Positions 45,716-54,177 of a stretch of 64,000 bases of DNA are shown here, in pieces. Origin of the DNA: Lysobacterales bacterium. GTDB lineage: Bacteria > Pseudomonadota > Gammaproteobacteria > Xanthomonadales > Ahniellaceae. Made by a program: the position numbers and the translations under genes. Positions within the stretch are counted from its first letter, which is position 1. Every line of letters starts with the position of its first letter. The stretch covers positions 1,036,501-1,100,500 of the forward strand of contig JADKHK010000013.1 in assembly GCA_016721845.1 (NCBI GenBank), given 5' to 3'. The notes under the pieces are model-generated. The model saw only the letters and a list, made by a program, of their open reading frames with translations, did no database searches and was not told the origin of the DNA.

Positions 45716-47161
45716 CTACTTGCGCTCGCCGTGCGCGAGGATGCTGCGCGAGCGGGCGTAGGCAAAATACACGATCAGACCAATCACTGCCCAGATCAGG
45801 AACAGCTTGATCGTGTACCAGCCGAGGCTCACGAACAGCAACGCGCAACCTGCCATGGCCAATGGGCCGACGATCCAGACCAGCGGCGTCTTGAACGGAC
45901 GGTTTCGGCCAGGTTCGCGCAGGCGCAGTAGCATCACGCCGGCGGCCACGACAAAGAAGGCGAACAAGGTGCCCGAGTTCGAGATGTCGGCCAACGCATC
46001 AACCGGAAACATGGCGGCAAACAGGGACACCGCGATGCCAGTGACGATCGTGACCTTGTGCGGCGTGAAGAAACGCGGATGCACGTCCGAGAACATCTTC
46101 GGCATCAGGCCATCACGCGACATCGTGAACAGGATGCGTGTCTGACCATAGATCATCATCAGGATGACCGAAGGCAGCGCAACGATCGCGGCGATGCCGA
46201 CCCAGTTGCCAAGACTCGGCCAGCCGAGGTTGCGCAGGACAAAGGCCAAGGGCTCCTTGGACTGCGAGAGCGCCCCGCCCGGCTGTGCGCCGGTGGTGCC
46301 GATGGCCGCGTAGGACACCAGCAGGTAGAAGACCGTGCAGATCGCCAGGGAACCAATCAGCCCGATCGGGATATTGCGGTTCGGATCCTTGGTTTCTTCC
46401 GCAGCGGTCGAAACGGCATCGAAACCGACGTAGGCGAAGAAGATCGACGCCGCGGCACCGAGCACACCGGTACCGGACAGCGGCGTACCCCAGCCATTCG
46501 GCAGCATCGGTTCGAAATTCGCGCCATCGACGGCCGGCAGGGCCACCGCCACGAACGCGATCAGTGCAGCGATCTTGACCAGCACCAGCACCGCAGTGAC
46601 TTTCGCGCTCTTCGACGTACCGATGACCAGCAACCAGGTGATCAGCAACGAAATCAGGCAGGCGATCAGGTTGAACGCGCCGTTCGCGGTCGTGCCATCG
46701 GCCAGCGTGATGGTGTCCCCCGGACCGGCCGTCAATGCCACGGGCAAACCGAAACCGATCTCCCGCAGGAAGCCGTTCGCATACCCGGACCAGCCCACGG
46801 CCACGGCACCGGCGGCCACCGCGTATTCGAGAATCAGCGCCCAACCGACCATCCACGCGATCAACTCGCCGAGCACTGCATAGGAATAGGTGTATGCGGA
46901 GCCTGCGACAGGCACCATCGCAGCAATTTCGGCGTAGATCAGTGCGGTCAAGGCGCAGACGATGCCGGCGATGACGAACGAATACATCATGCCCGGCCCC
47001 GCCTTGTTGGCGGCCACTGCAGTGAGCACGAAGATACCGGTGCCAATGATGGCGCCGATGCCGAGCATCGTGAGGTCAAATGCACCGAGCTGGCGCTTGA
47101 GGCCTTTCTTTTCGGCCGCTTCGAGGATCTGGTCCAGCGGTTTGACGCGTTCGAACAACAT
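45716..47161 (-). CDS. APC-family amino acid permease
   Basis: 481 residues, about 12-14 membrane helices, of the cationic amino acid transporter/YfnA branch. After a short N-terminal helix (L-D-Q-I-L-E-A-A-E-K-K-G-L) comes the first transport helix with G-I-G-A-I-I-G-T-G-I-F-V. Family segments V-P-V-A-G-S-A-Y-T-Y-S-Y, F-F-A-Y-V-G-F-D-A-V-S-T-A-A-E-E and T-R-I-L-F-T-M-S-R-D-G follow. It has a likely promoter and a 120-base leader with a perfect palindrome. It may bring in amino acids, possibly branched-chain or basic, for catabolism; the sequence does not say which. Confidence 0.92.
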   Translation of the reverse strand: MLFERVKPLDQILEAAEKKGLKRQLGAFDLTMLGIGAIIGTGIFVLTAVAANKAGPGMMYSFVIAGIVCALTALIYAEIAAMVPVAGSAYTYSYAVLGELIAWMVGWALILEYAVAAGAVAVGWSGYANGFLREIGFGLPVALTAGPGDTITLADGTTANGAFNLIACLISLLITWLLVIGTSKSAKVTAVLVLVKIAALIAFVAVALPAVDGANFEPMLPNGWGTPLSGTGVLGAAASIFFAYVGFDAVSTAAEETKDPNRNIPIGLIGSLAICTVFYLLVSYAAIGTTGAQPGGALSQSKEPLAFVLRNLGWPSLGNWVGIAAIVALPSVILMMIYGQTRILFTMSRDGLMPKMFSDVHPRFFTPHKVTIVTGIAVSLFAAMFPVDALADISNSGTLFAFFVVAAGVMLLRLREPGRNRPFKTPLVWIVGPLAMAGCALLFVSLGWYTIKLFLIWAVIGLIVYFAYARSRSILAHGERK

Positions 47162-47195
47162 TCGGTGCTCCCCGTGAGAATTCGTACTGCTGCCA

Positions 47196-47213
47196 CCCGG
47201 GAGCGCTCCCGGG
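47196..47213. promoter_or_regulatory. Perfect 18-bp palindrome in the permease leader
   Basis: CCCGGGAGCGCTCCCGGG reads the same on both strands and lies 35-52 bases before the permease ATG. It could bind a dimeric regulator or fold into an RNA hairpin. No regulator gene for it is obvious nearby. Confidence 0.6.
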
Positions 47214-47287
47214 CGGACAGGTCATGCGCGCAGTCCACAGGTCGACCGGCTTGCGCCGTCGCGACTCCGCCCCTGCAAAGCGCCGGT

Positions 47288-47316
47288 AACATACTGTTGC
47301 CCACCGCAGGCGGCAA
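47288..47316 (-). promoter_or_regulatory. Putative sigma-70 promoter of the permease gene
   Basis: On the minus strand TTGCCG (47316-47311) and TATGTT (47293-47288) are 17 bases apart. This predicts a start near 47281 and a leader of about 120 bases that contains the palindrome. Confidence 0.45.
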
Positions 47317-47360
47317 GCCCGAATGTGACCGGGCGCACCTTCCCCGACACGACTTTCGGT

Positions 47361-47906
47361 ATGAGCGCATTCGAACTCCGGGCCGCATTGAGCCATTACA
47401 CCTCCGGCGAACCTGACGAATGCGCCGCGTGCATCCGCTTCCTCGAGCTGATCGTCGCCGAACCGCGCTGCCTCTGGCGCGATGCGTTTCCGGCGCATTT
47501 CACCGCCTCGGCCTGGCTGGTGTCCGCCGACGGCGAGCGTGCCCTGCTGATGCACCATCGCAAGCTCGACCGCTGGCTGCAGCCCGGTGGCCACGCCGAC
47601 GGCGATGCCAACCTGCCGCAGGTCGCGCTGCGCGAGGCCGACGAAGAGACCGGGCTGCACGGGCTCTCGGTCGATCCGTCGATTTTCGATCTCGACGCGC
47701 ACGAGATCCCGGCACGCATGAGCGAACCCGCGCACTGGCATTACGACGTGCGCTTCGTCGTGCGCTGCACGGGATCGGAGGCCTTCAACGCGAATGACGA
47801 GTCCCGCGCGATGACGTGGCGCCCGGTGTCGGGCATCGCCAAAGACATGCACATCGATCCGTCGATCCGACGCATGGCCCGACGCTGGCTGGCCCGGACG
47901 CGCTGA
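47361..47906 (+). CDS. NUDIX hydrolase
   Basis: 181 residues from ATG 47361; a GTG at 47325 would add 12. The NUDIX helix is G-H-A-D-G-D-A then R-E-A-D-E-E-T-G-L. The catalytic R-E-x-x-E-E is intact, but the first box Glu (G-x5-E) is Ala. W-L-Q-P-G-G-H precedes it and H-Y-D-V-R-F follows, as in a branch of NUDIX proteins common in Lysobacterales. Substrate is not predictable. It is convergent with the Hpt gene, with two bases between the stops. Confidence 0.85.
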   Translation: MSAFELRAALSHYTSGEPDECAACIRFLELIVAEPRCLWRDAFPAHFTASAWLVSADGERALLMHHRKLDRWLQPGGHADGDANLPQVALREADEETGLHGLSVDPSIFDLDAHEIPARMSEPAHWHYDVRFVVRCTGSEAFNANDESRAMTWRPVSGIAKDMHIDPSIRRMARRWLARTR

Positions 47907-47908
47907 CC

Positions 47909-48262
47909 TCAGCCGATTTCGCGCTGCAACGCCGCACAACTGGCGGCATGCAGGCCGAGCAGGCGCATGCGCCGATCCGGATCGAGGCGACCGACGCCCA
48001 TGCGCGCGTCGGTCTCGATGTCACGACACAGGTCGGCGAGATCGCCCGCACCGAAACTGGCGGCATTGGATTTCAGGGTGTGGCTGGTCACGCGCAGCTT
48101 CTCGACATCCCCGGCATCGCTGGCGGCTAGCAATGCGGTGATCTGATCGCCGGAGCCCTTCACGAACATGCCGATCATCTGCACGAGGATGCCGGGCTTG
48201 CCGGCGCGCTCCAGCATGCGGAACTGGTCCAGCATCGCCTGGTTGATCACCACATCGCTCAT
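47909..48262 (-). CDS. Hpt-domain phosphotransfer protein
   Basis: 117 residues, a single histidine phosphotransfer domain. The phospho-acceptor is His61 in S-H-T-L-K-S-N-A-A-S-F-G-A. There is an N-terminal helix with L-D-Q-F-R-M-L and a four-helix-bundle pattern. It can pass phosphate between a hybrid kinase and a response regulator; no such kinase is encoded next to it. Its ATG overlaps the rmuC stop (ATGA), which couples the two. Confidence 0.9.
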   Translation of the reverse strand: MSDVVINQAMLDQFRMLERAGKPGILVQMIGMFVKGSGDQITALLAASDAGDVEKLRVTSHTLKSNAASFGAGDLADLCRDIETDARMGVGRLDPDRRMRLLGLHAASCAALQREIG

Positions 48263-49590
48263 GTCGCGTCACCCTCGCCGTCGTCCTCGTCATTGTCGGC
48301 GATCGGCAGCAGATTGCGCAGGTCGCGGCTGCTGCGGGCGCCGAGTTGACGAAGCTTTTCGACTTGCCCGACCAGATGTCCACGCCCGGTCGCGAGTTTG
48401 CCGATCGCGGTATCGATGCTCTCGCGCGCCTTGCCGACCTGCTCCGATGCGCGCTGCAAGTCCTGCACGAACGCCGCGAACTTGTCGTACAGCAGACCGG
48501 CGCGCTCGGCGATCTTCTCGGCATTGCGACTGCGCGCCTCGGCCTTCCAGACATGATCGACGGTGCGCAACACGCCGAGCAGCATGCCCGGACTGACCAC
48601 GACGACATCGCTGCGCAAAGCCAGTTCATACAGTTTGGGATCGACCCGGATCGCTTCCAGATAGGCCGCCTCGATCGGCACGAACATCAGCACGATGCCG
48701 TTCGACGCGAGGCCGCTCGATCGCGCATAGCCGCGCTTGCCCAGGTCGTCGATATGCCGACGCATCGAACCGAGATGCTCGGCCAGGTGCCTGTCGCGCG
48801 CGGCCGCATCCGTGTCATTGCACCAGCGTTCGAATGCCGTCAGCGACACCTTGGCATCGATCACCACATCGCGACCGCCAGGCAAGCGCACGACCACATC
48901 GGGGCGGCGGGTTTCATTGCCTTCGTCGCGCAACACCACCTGCGTCTCGTAGTCGCGACCTTCGCTCAACCCGGACGCCTCGAGCAGGCGTTCCAGCACC
49001 AATTCACCCCAGGCGCCCTGACTCTTGGTGTCGCCGGTCAGTGCCCGCGCCAGGTTCATCGCGTCGCCGCTCAGACGCTCGTTCATCTGACGGAGTTGGA
49101 CGATTTCGGTACGCAGCACCGCTCGGCTCTCGCCTTCCTGCGCGCGCGATTCGACGACCAGTTGCTGGAACTGCTGCAACTGCTCGCGCAGCGGCGCCAT
49201 CAACGCGCCGACCTGTTCGTTGTTGCTCGCGGCAAACCGCTCGGACTTGGCATCGAGAATGGATGCCGCGATTGACTGGAACTGCTGCGCCAGTTGCTCG
49301 CGGGCGGCGTCGATCCAGCGCAGCTTTTCGGCGTGGGCACTGGCCGACTCGTCCATGCGCGCCGCGAGCGCCGCGCGTGCCTCCGCCGCGGCCTGAGCCA
49401 CGACGCGCGCCTCCTGGAGGGCCTTCTCGCTGCTGCCGAGGCGCGCTTCCAGTCCAGCGAAATCGTCGTCGCGGCTGACGCGACCGGCATCGAATCGTCG
49501 CTGCGCATGGCGCGCCGCCCAAAACGACATCGGCGCGGCCACGAGGGCAGCGCCGATGAGCATTCCGATCAACAGGCTCACGACATCCAT
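48259..49590 (-). CDS. rmuC: DNA recombination protein RmuC
   Basis: 443 residues. An N-terminal membrane helix (about 5-25) is followed by a long coiled coil rich in Ala, Glu and Gln (about 35-165). The RmuC nuclease-like domain (about 170-400) carries G-A-W-G-E-L-V-L-E-R-L-L, R-P-D-V-V-V-R-L-P and the D-A-K-V-S-L motif of restriction-endonuclease-fold proteins. It limits inversions at short repeats in E. coli. The tail is acidic. Confidence 0.95.
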   Translation of the reverse strand: MDVVSLLIGMLIGAALVAAPMSFWAARHAQRRFDAGRVSRDDDFAGLEARLGSSEKALQEARVVAQAAAEARAALAARMDESASAHAEKLRWIDAAREQLAQQFQSIAASILDAKSERFAASNNEQVGALMAPLREQLQQFQQLVVESRAQEGESRAVLRTEIVQLRQMNERLSGDAMNLARALTGDTKSQGAWGELVLERLLEASGLSEGRDYETQVVLRDEGNETRRPDVVVRLPGGRDVVIDAKVSLTAFERWCNDTDAAARDRHLAEHLGSMRRHIDDLGKRGYARSSGLASNGIVLMFVPIEAAYLEAIRVDPKLYELALRSDVVVVSPGMLLGVLRTVDHVWKAEARSRNAEKIAERAGLLYDKFAAFVQDLQRASEQVGKARESIDTAIGKLATGRGHLVGQVEKLRQLGARSSRDLRNLLPIADNDEDDGEGDAT

Positions 49591-49641
49591 GCCGTGAAAA
49601 CTAGCAGAGGCGGCGCAGGGCGTCGCCTCGTTCGACGTCGA

Positions 49642-49971
49642 TCATGCCTTGGCGGCGTAGGCCGCGCACCAACCCTTCGCATTGACGGTCTTGCCCGGGA
49701 AGATGCTGCACGGACGCCATGCATCGGCATCAGCCCCCTGCACCAGCTTGCAATTCGCGCAGGCCTGCGTCGGCTTGTGATTCGGATATTTCGCGGCATC
49801 GACCTTGCTGCTGTCGTGCTTGTAACCGAGTGCAGCAGCGGTCGGATCAGCCTCGTCGATCTGCGGCAATGCGCCCTGGGCGCGGGCGACGCGCGGGGCG
49901 ATGGCGGCAGCGGCAACGGCGGTCACGCCGATGGCCAGGAACTGGCGGCGGCTGGTCTTGATCTCGTTCAT
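49642..49971 (-). CDS. hip: High-potential iron-sulfur protein (HiPIP)
   Basis: 109 residues. A Tat signal (T-S-R-R-Q-F-L-A, then a hydrophobic run to V-A-R-A) exports the folded cluster protein. The four cluster ligands are Cys71, Cys74, Cys88 and Cys102, with the spacing CX2C-X13-C-X13-C of HiPIPs. It carries single electrons in the periplasm, for example between bc1 and an oxidase or reaction centre. PioC of iron-oxidising Rhodopseudomonas is of the same family. An FNR/FixK-type box lies upstream. The gene is divergent from the methionine salvage genes. Confidence 0.93.
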   Translation of the reverse strand: MNEIKTSRRQFLAIGVTAVAAAAIAPRVARAQGALPQIDEADPTAAALGYKHDSSKVDAAKYPNHKPTQACANCKLVQGADADAWRPCSIFPGKTVNAKGWCAAYAAKA

Positions 49972-50043
49972 GTAGCGACTCCTTCTGGGGACTTGTCCGG
50001 GACGGATGATGCACCATCTTCGGGTATAGTCGCGCGCCCTCGT

Positions 50044-50057
50044 TTGATCCCGGTCAA
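50044..50057 (-). promoter_or_regulatory. FNR/FixK-type box upstream of the HiPIP gene
   Basis: TTGATCCCGGTCAA (plus strand) is one base from the FixK/ANR consensus TTGATC-NN-GATCAA. Seen from HiPIP its centre would be at -41.5 for a start near 50009, where GAAGAT (50021-50016) is a possible -10. TATACC (50028-50023) is a better -10 but 25 bases from the centre. From mtnB it lies directly before the first ATG, too close for activation. Confidence 0.55.
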
Positions 50058-50059
50058 GA

Positions 50060-50704
50060 ATGCTTCAGCCTATGCAAACCCTTGATGCGAATGGTTTTCA
50101 ATACGCAGCGCAAGCACTGGCCGACGCCGCCCGCGAACTCGCGCAACTGGGCTGGACACCGGCGACGAGCAGCAACTTCTCCTCGCGCCTCGACGACGTT
50201 TCGGCGGTCATCACCATTTCGGGTCGCGACAAGGGCCGGCTCGGCGTCGACGACTTCATGGTCGTCGATTTTGACGGCCGCGCGGTCGGTTCCGAACATC
50301 GACCATCCGCCGAAACCCTCCTGCATACCCAGCTGTACGTGCACGACGCGAACATCGGTTGCGTCTTGCACACCCATTCTCGGGTACAGACCGTGTCGTC
50401 GCGCCTGTTCGCCGACCGGGGCGAGATCGTGCTTGCCGGCTACGAATTGCTGAAGGCGTTCCGAGGCTATGACACCCACGAAGCGACCATGCGGCTGCCG
50501 GTGCTGCCGAATTCGCAGGACATGCCGGCGCTGGCAGCGCTGATCGAACCCTGCCTGAAACGCGAGCTGCCGCTGCATGGCTACCTGATCGACGGCCACG
50601 GCATTTACGCCTGGGGTCGCGACCTCAAGGAAGCCCGCCGCCATCTCGATGCCTTCGAATTCCTGCTCGCCTGCGAGCTTGATCTGTGGAACCTGCGCCG
50701 ATGA
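50060..50704 (+). CDS. mtnB: Methylthioribulose-1-phosphate dehydratase
   Basis: Second ring-opening step of the methionine salvage pathway. 214 residues, class II aldolase/adducin fold. The first motif is A-T-S-S-N-F-S-S-R. Zinc ligands are in L-H-T-H-S and in the C-terminal D-G-H-G-I-Y-A-W-G. ATG at 50060 is taken, and 50072 is also possible; neither has a clear ribosome binding site. It overlaps mtnD (ATGA). The sugar isomerase and other salvage genes are outside the window. Confidence 0.93.
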   Translation: MLQPMQTLDANGFQYAAQALADAARELAQLGWTPATSSNFSSRLDDVSAVITISGRDKGRLGVDDFMVVDFDGRAVGSEHRPSAETLLHTQLYVHDANIGCVLHTHSRVQTVSSRLFADRGEIVLAGYELLKAFRGYDTHEATMRLPVLPNSQDMPALAALIEPCLKRELPLHGYLIDGHGIYAWGRDLKEARRHLDAFEFLLACELDLWNLRR

Positions 50705-51246
50705 GCCGACTTCGCATCTTCAACGAGTCCGACGCCACGACCGTCATCACCGAAACCCGGGATCACGCCCTGATCGCCGAACTGCTGGCCCGCGAAGCCG
50801 TGCGCTTCGAACGCTGGGCCGCGCACGCGCCGGTGCAGCCGGGTGCGACGCCGGACGAAGTGATCACCGCGTATCGTCCGGATATCGACCGCATCATGGC
50901 CGAGAAAGACTACAAGGCCGTGGACGTGATCAGCCTGAGCCACGATCACCCGCAGAAGGATGCGTTGCGGCAGAAATTCCTGAACGAACATCGCCACAGC
51001 GAGGACGAGGTGCGTTTCTTCGTCGCCGGTTCGGGCCTGTTCACCCTGCACCTCGACACGCGCGTGTTCGAAGTGCTGTGCGAGCAGGGTGATCTGATCA
51101 GCGTGCCCGACAACACCCGGCACTGGTTCGACATGGGTCCGCATCCGCACTTCATCGCGATCCGCATCTTCAGCAATGTCGAAGGCTGGGTCGCGAACTT
51201 CACCGGCGACGACATCGCGCAACGCTTCCCGCGGTACGAGAACTGA
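50701..51246 (+). CDS. mtnD: Acireductone dioxygenase
   Basis: Oxidises acireductone to the keto acid precursor of methionine (Fe form) or to CO, formate and methylthiopropionate (Ni form). 181 residues, cupin fold. Metal ligands lie in N-E-H-R-H-S-E-D-E-V and in the C-terminal N-T-R-H-W-F-D. Coupled to mtnB by ATGA and to mtnC by TGATG. Confidence 0.95.
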   Translation: MSRLRIFNESDATTVITETRDHALIAELLAREAVRFERWAAHAPVQPGATPDEVITAYRPDIDRIMAEKDYKAVDVISLSHDHPQKDALRQKFLNEHRHSEDEVRFFVAGSGLFTLHLDTRVFEVLCEQGDLISVPDNTRHWFDMGPHPHFIAIRIFSNVEGWVANFTGDDIAQRFPRYEN

Positions 51247-51920
51247 TGGCACGCATCGTCCTCACCGACATCGAAGGCACCACCAGCGCCATCGACTTCG
51301 TTCACCGCGTGCTGTTTCCGTATGCGTGCGAGCGCCTGCCGGCCTACGTGCGTACTCATGCATCCGATCCGGACGTGCGCGCCGCGCTCGACGCGGTGCG
51401 CGCCGAGACCGGTGATGCGGATGACGAGGCGGCGATCGCGACCTTGCTGCACTGGATCGACATCGACCGCAAGGCCACGCCGCTGAAGACGCTGCAAGGC
51501 CTGATCTGGGAAACAGGCTACGCCGAGCGCCACTTCACGGCGCATGTCTATGTCGATGCCTACGACCAGTTGCGTGCCTGGCATGCAGCCGGCGTACCGC
51601 TGTACGTGTATTCGTCGGGCTCGATCGCGGCGCAGAAACTGTTCTTCGGCTACTCGGTATTCGGCGACCTGTTGCCCTGGTTCCGTGGCCATTTCGACAC
51701 GACCAGTGGCGGCAAGCGCGAAGCGGATTCGTATCGGCGTATTGCCGCGGCGATTGGCGTCGCGGCCTCGGAGATGTTGTTCCTGTCCGACGTCGAAGCC
51801 GAACTCGATGCGGCAAGGGAAGCTGGCATGGGCACGGTCCAACTGTGCCGACCGGACACGCATCCGGAATCGCACGGCCGCCACGACTGCGTCGCGAACT
51901 TCCGCGATATCCGGCCCTGA
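51246..51920 (+). CDS. mtnC: Enolase-phosphatase E1
   Basis: Bifunctional enolisation and dephosphorylation of the diketo phosphate in methionine salvage. 224 residues, HAD family. The nucleophile motif is L-T-D-I-E-G-T-T-S-A-I. Motif II is Y-V-Y-S-S-G-S-I, and V-E-A-E-L-D-A-A with L-F-L-S-D gives motif IV. The start shares a base with the mtnD stop, and its own stop shares a base with the next start. Confidence 0.95.
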   Translation: MARIVLTDIEGTTSAIDFVHRVLFPYACERLPAYVRTHASDPDVRAALDAVRAETGDADDEAAIATLLHWIDIDRKATPLKTLQGLIWETGYAERHFTAHVYVDAYDQLRAWHAAGVPLYVYSSGSIAAQKLFFGYSVFGDLLPWFRGHFDTTSGGKREADSYRRIAAAIGVAASEMLFLSDVEAELDAAREAGMGTVQLCRPDTHPESHGRHDCVANFRDIRP

Positions 51921-53275
51921 TGCGTCGCGGTTTCTGGCTCGCATTCGTGCAGCCGACGATGCCGGCGCCGCTTGCGGGGCGACGCGAGGTGATCCAGGCG
52001 GGCCTGTGTTGCGTGTTCGCCGGTCTTGCCAGCGACTACCTTCACCGCGGCGACGCCGACGTGTTTACGCCGTCGGCGCTTGCTGCATACGCTCTGCTGT
52101 TTCTCGCTGCGGGAACGACCGGGTGGATCGCCGCGATCCTGTTGCAATGGCGTGCCGTTGCCGGCTCGGTCTGGTCAGCGATGCTGTTGGCCTGCGCCTT
52201 CGCACTGCCACTGATCGACGCTCGCGGCACGGCGATCGGCGGCGATATCGACCCTGACTACGGTTTTGGGCCGCTGTGGCTCTATGCCACACCGATCAGC
52301 GCCTTCGTGCTGGCGCTCATGCTGCGTCGCTGGACCCCGCAGGCCTCGTGGTGGCGACGCCTGATCGCCGCCATCGCGACGCCGGTGCTGGCCTTGTGGC
52401 TGTCGTTCCAGGCGGATGCCTGGTCGTCGTTCTACTACTCGGACATCGAAGAGGATGCGGAATCCGCTGTCGCGGAACGCGCCGACGCCGCGCTCGACTA
52501 CGATCCCGAGGACCTGCTGGCGCTGCAGGATGGGCTGGTCGACGCGCAGATCGCCGCACTGTTGCCGCAACGCCCCGGTCAGGTCGATCTTTATCTGGTC
52601 GCGATGGCGGGCGATGGCGCCGAAGATGTGTTCCGCAATGAAGTCGTGCTGGCAACGACCGAGTTCGACGAACGCTTCCGGACTGCAGGGCGCAGCCTCA
52701 GTCTGATCAATCACGTCGACACCCTGCCCCAGGTACCGATGGCGACACGGCGGAACCTGATGCGTACGCTGGAAGGCGTCGGTCGCATCATCGAACCGGC
52801 CGAGGACATCGTGTTCGTGTTCATGACGTCCCACGGCAGCGAACAACACGACTGGATCGTGCAACTCGGCGATCTCTCGCTCACCCAGATCACGCCGGAC
52901 GACCTGATCGAGGCCTACGACAATGCCGGCATCCGCTGGCGGGTCTCCGTCGTTTCGGCCTGCTACTCCGGTGGTTATGCCGACGTGCTCGCAGCACCGA
53001 CGAGCCTGGTCATCTCCGCGGCGCGCGCAGATCGAACCTCGTTCGGCTGCGGCAGCGACGCCGACCTCACCTATTTCGGACGCGCCTACTTCGCCGAGGC
53101 GCTGGCACAGACGCCGGATTTCGTCGCAGCCTTCGGCATTGCCGCGGCGCGCATCCGCAAGCGCGAGCAGCAAGACGGCTTCGAGGCATCGGAACCACAG
53201 CTCCGCAGCGCCGAGCCGATCGAACGACAGCTCGCCCTCTGGCGCGGCACGCTCACGACGCTGCGCGACCGATAG
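51920..53275 (+). CDS. Membrane-anchored C13-family (legumain-like) cysteine protease
   Basis: 451 residues. Four to five membrane helices fill residues about 25-165: A-G-L-C-C-V-F-A-G-L, A-L-L-F-L-A-A-G-T-T-G-W-I, A-M-L-L-A-C-A-F-A-L, and others. A soluble caspase/legumain-type domain follows (about 210-440). The catalytic pair is His305 in M-T-S-H-G-S-E-Q and Cys348 in S-A-C-Y-S-G-G, each after a hydrophobic strand (V-F-V-F-M; V-S-V-V) as in clan CD peptidases. It overlaps mtnC by TGATG, so it is part of the salvage operon. The 3' end overlaps the convergent phosphodiesterase gene by 23 bases. Substrate is unknown. Confidence 0.85.
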   Translation: MRRGFWLAFVQPTMPAPLAGRREVIQAGLCCVFAGLASDYLHRGDADVFTPSALAAYALLFLAAGTTGWIAAILLQWRAVAGSVWSAMLLACAFALPLIDARGTAIGGDIDPDYGFGPLWLYATPISAFVLALMLRRWTPQASWWRRLIAAIATPVLALWLSFQADAWSSFYYSDIEEDAESAVAERADAALDYDPEDLLALQDGLVDAQIAALLPQRPGQVDLYLVAMAGDGAEDVFRNEVVLATTEFDERFRTAGRSLSLINHVDTLPQVPMATRRNLMRTLEGVGRIIEPAEDIVFVFMTSHGSEQHDWIVQLGDLSLTQITPDDLIEAYDNAGIRWRVSVVSACYSGGYADVLAAPTSLVISAARADRTSFGCGSDADLTYFGRAYFAEALAQTPDFVAAFGIAAARIRKREQQDGFEASEPQLRSAEPIERQLALWRGTLTTLRDR

Positions 53276-54176
53276 CGTCACGCGCGAGCACCGCGGTGCC
53301 GGGAAAGTCCGCGAACAGGGCATCGACACCGAGCTCGAACAGCGCACCCAGTTCGGCCTGCACATCGGCGAAACCCGGCATCACCTGATCGTCGCGCAGG
53401 GTCCACACATGCACTTGCCAGCCGAGATCATGCGCTGCAATCAGCAGGTCCGGATCGCCATTCGCGCCGATCAGCGCCGATTTCGGCAAAGCAATGCCAT
53501 CGAGCCAGGAATGGCGTGCACGCAACGCGCGTAGCCAGTCGACAGCACCGATATCGCCCGGTTCGACCAGAAAAAATACCGGCAATGCCAGCGCCTGGTG
53601 AACGCGGCGCAGCGGTTCGATCTCGAAGCATTGCAGCCAGACGGCGTCGTGTTTCCCGCCATGACCACGACCGCACAACAGGTCGATACAGATCGCGGTC
53701 ACGTCGATCCCCTGCGCGGCGAAGAACGCAGGATGTTTCAGCTCGGGATAGACACCGATCCGGCGTGCCGGTGCCGAACCCGCTGCAGCGATGTCGAGCA
53801 CCTCGGCGAACGTTGATAGCGGGAATCGCGAATCGAAGGCGCGACTGCGCCGACCGAACGGTTGCACCGCACACAGTGCAGCAATGTCGTCGCGATCAAA
53901 TCGATGTACCGGCCAATCGCGGCGACCGTTGCGATCCCGCGTACTGCGTGCCGCAAAGCGGGCGCGGCGGGCGATGTCGGTACTGCGCGCCAGGCCGGCA
54001 TCATGACGCGCGTACAGCACGCCATCGCGACTCGGCACCAGATCGGGCTCAATCAGGTCGGCGCCCTGTGCGATCGCCAATTCATAACCGGCGCGCGTGT
54101 GCTCCGGACGCAGCCCGGACGCGCCGCGATGCGCGATGATCCGCGTCGGGCGGCCATCGAGCGTGCGCCAGTCCAT
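53253..54176 (-). CDS. Glycerophosphodiester phosphodiesterase family protein
   Basis: 307 residues, cytoplasmic type without signal. The metal site starts with A-H-R-G-A-S-G, then P-E-H-T, E-P-D-L and a catalytic His in Y-A-R-H-D-A. Further family parts are G-V-Y-P-E-L-K-H and the late W-T-L-R-D-D. It splits deacylated phospholipids to glycerol-3-phosphate and alcohol. The ATG is one base after the hisIE stop, so it is co-transcribed at the end of the his operon. Confidence 0.9.
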   Translation of the reverse strand: MDWRTLDGRPTRIIAHRGASGLRPEHTRAGYELAIAQGADLIEPDLVPSRDGVLYARHDAGLARSTDIARRARFAARSTRDRNGRRDWPVHRFDRDDIAALCAVQPFGRRSRAFDSRFPLSTFAEVLDIAAAGSAPARRIGVYPELKHPAFFAAQGIDVTAICIDLLCGRGHGGKHDAVWLQCFEIEPLRRVHQALALPVFFLVEPGDIGAVDWLRALRARHSWLDGIALPKSALIGANGDPDLLIAAHDLGWQVHVWTLRDDQVMPGFADVQAELGALFELGVDALFADFPGTAVLARDAIGRAAS

Positions 54177-54177
54177 C

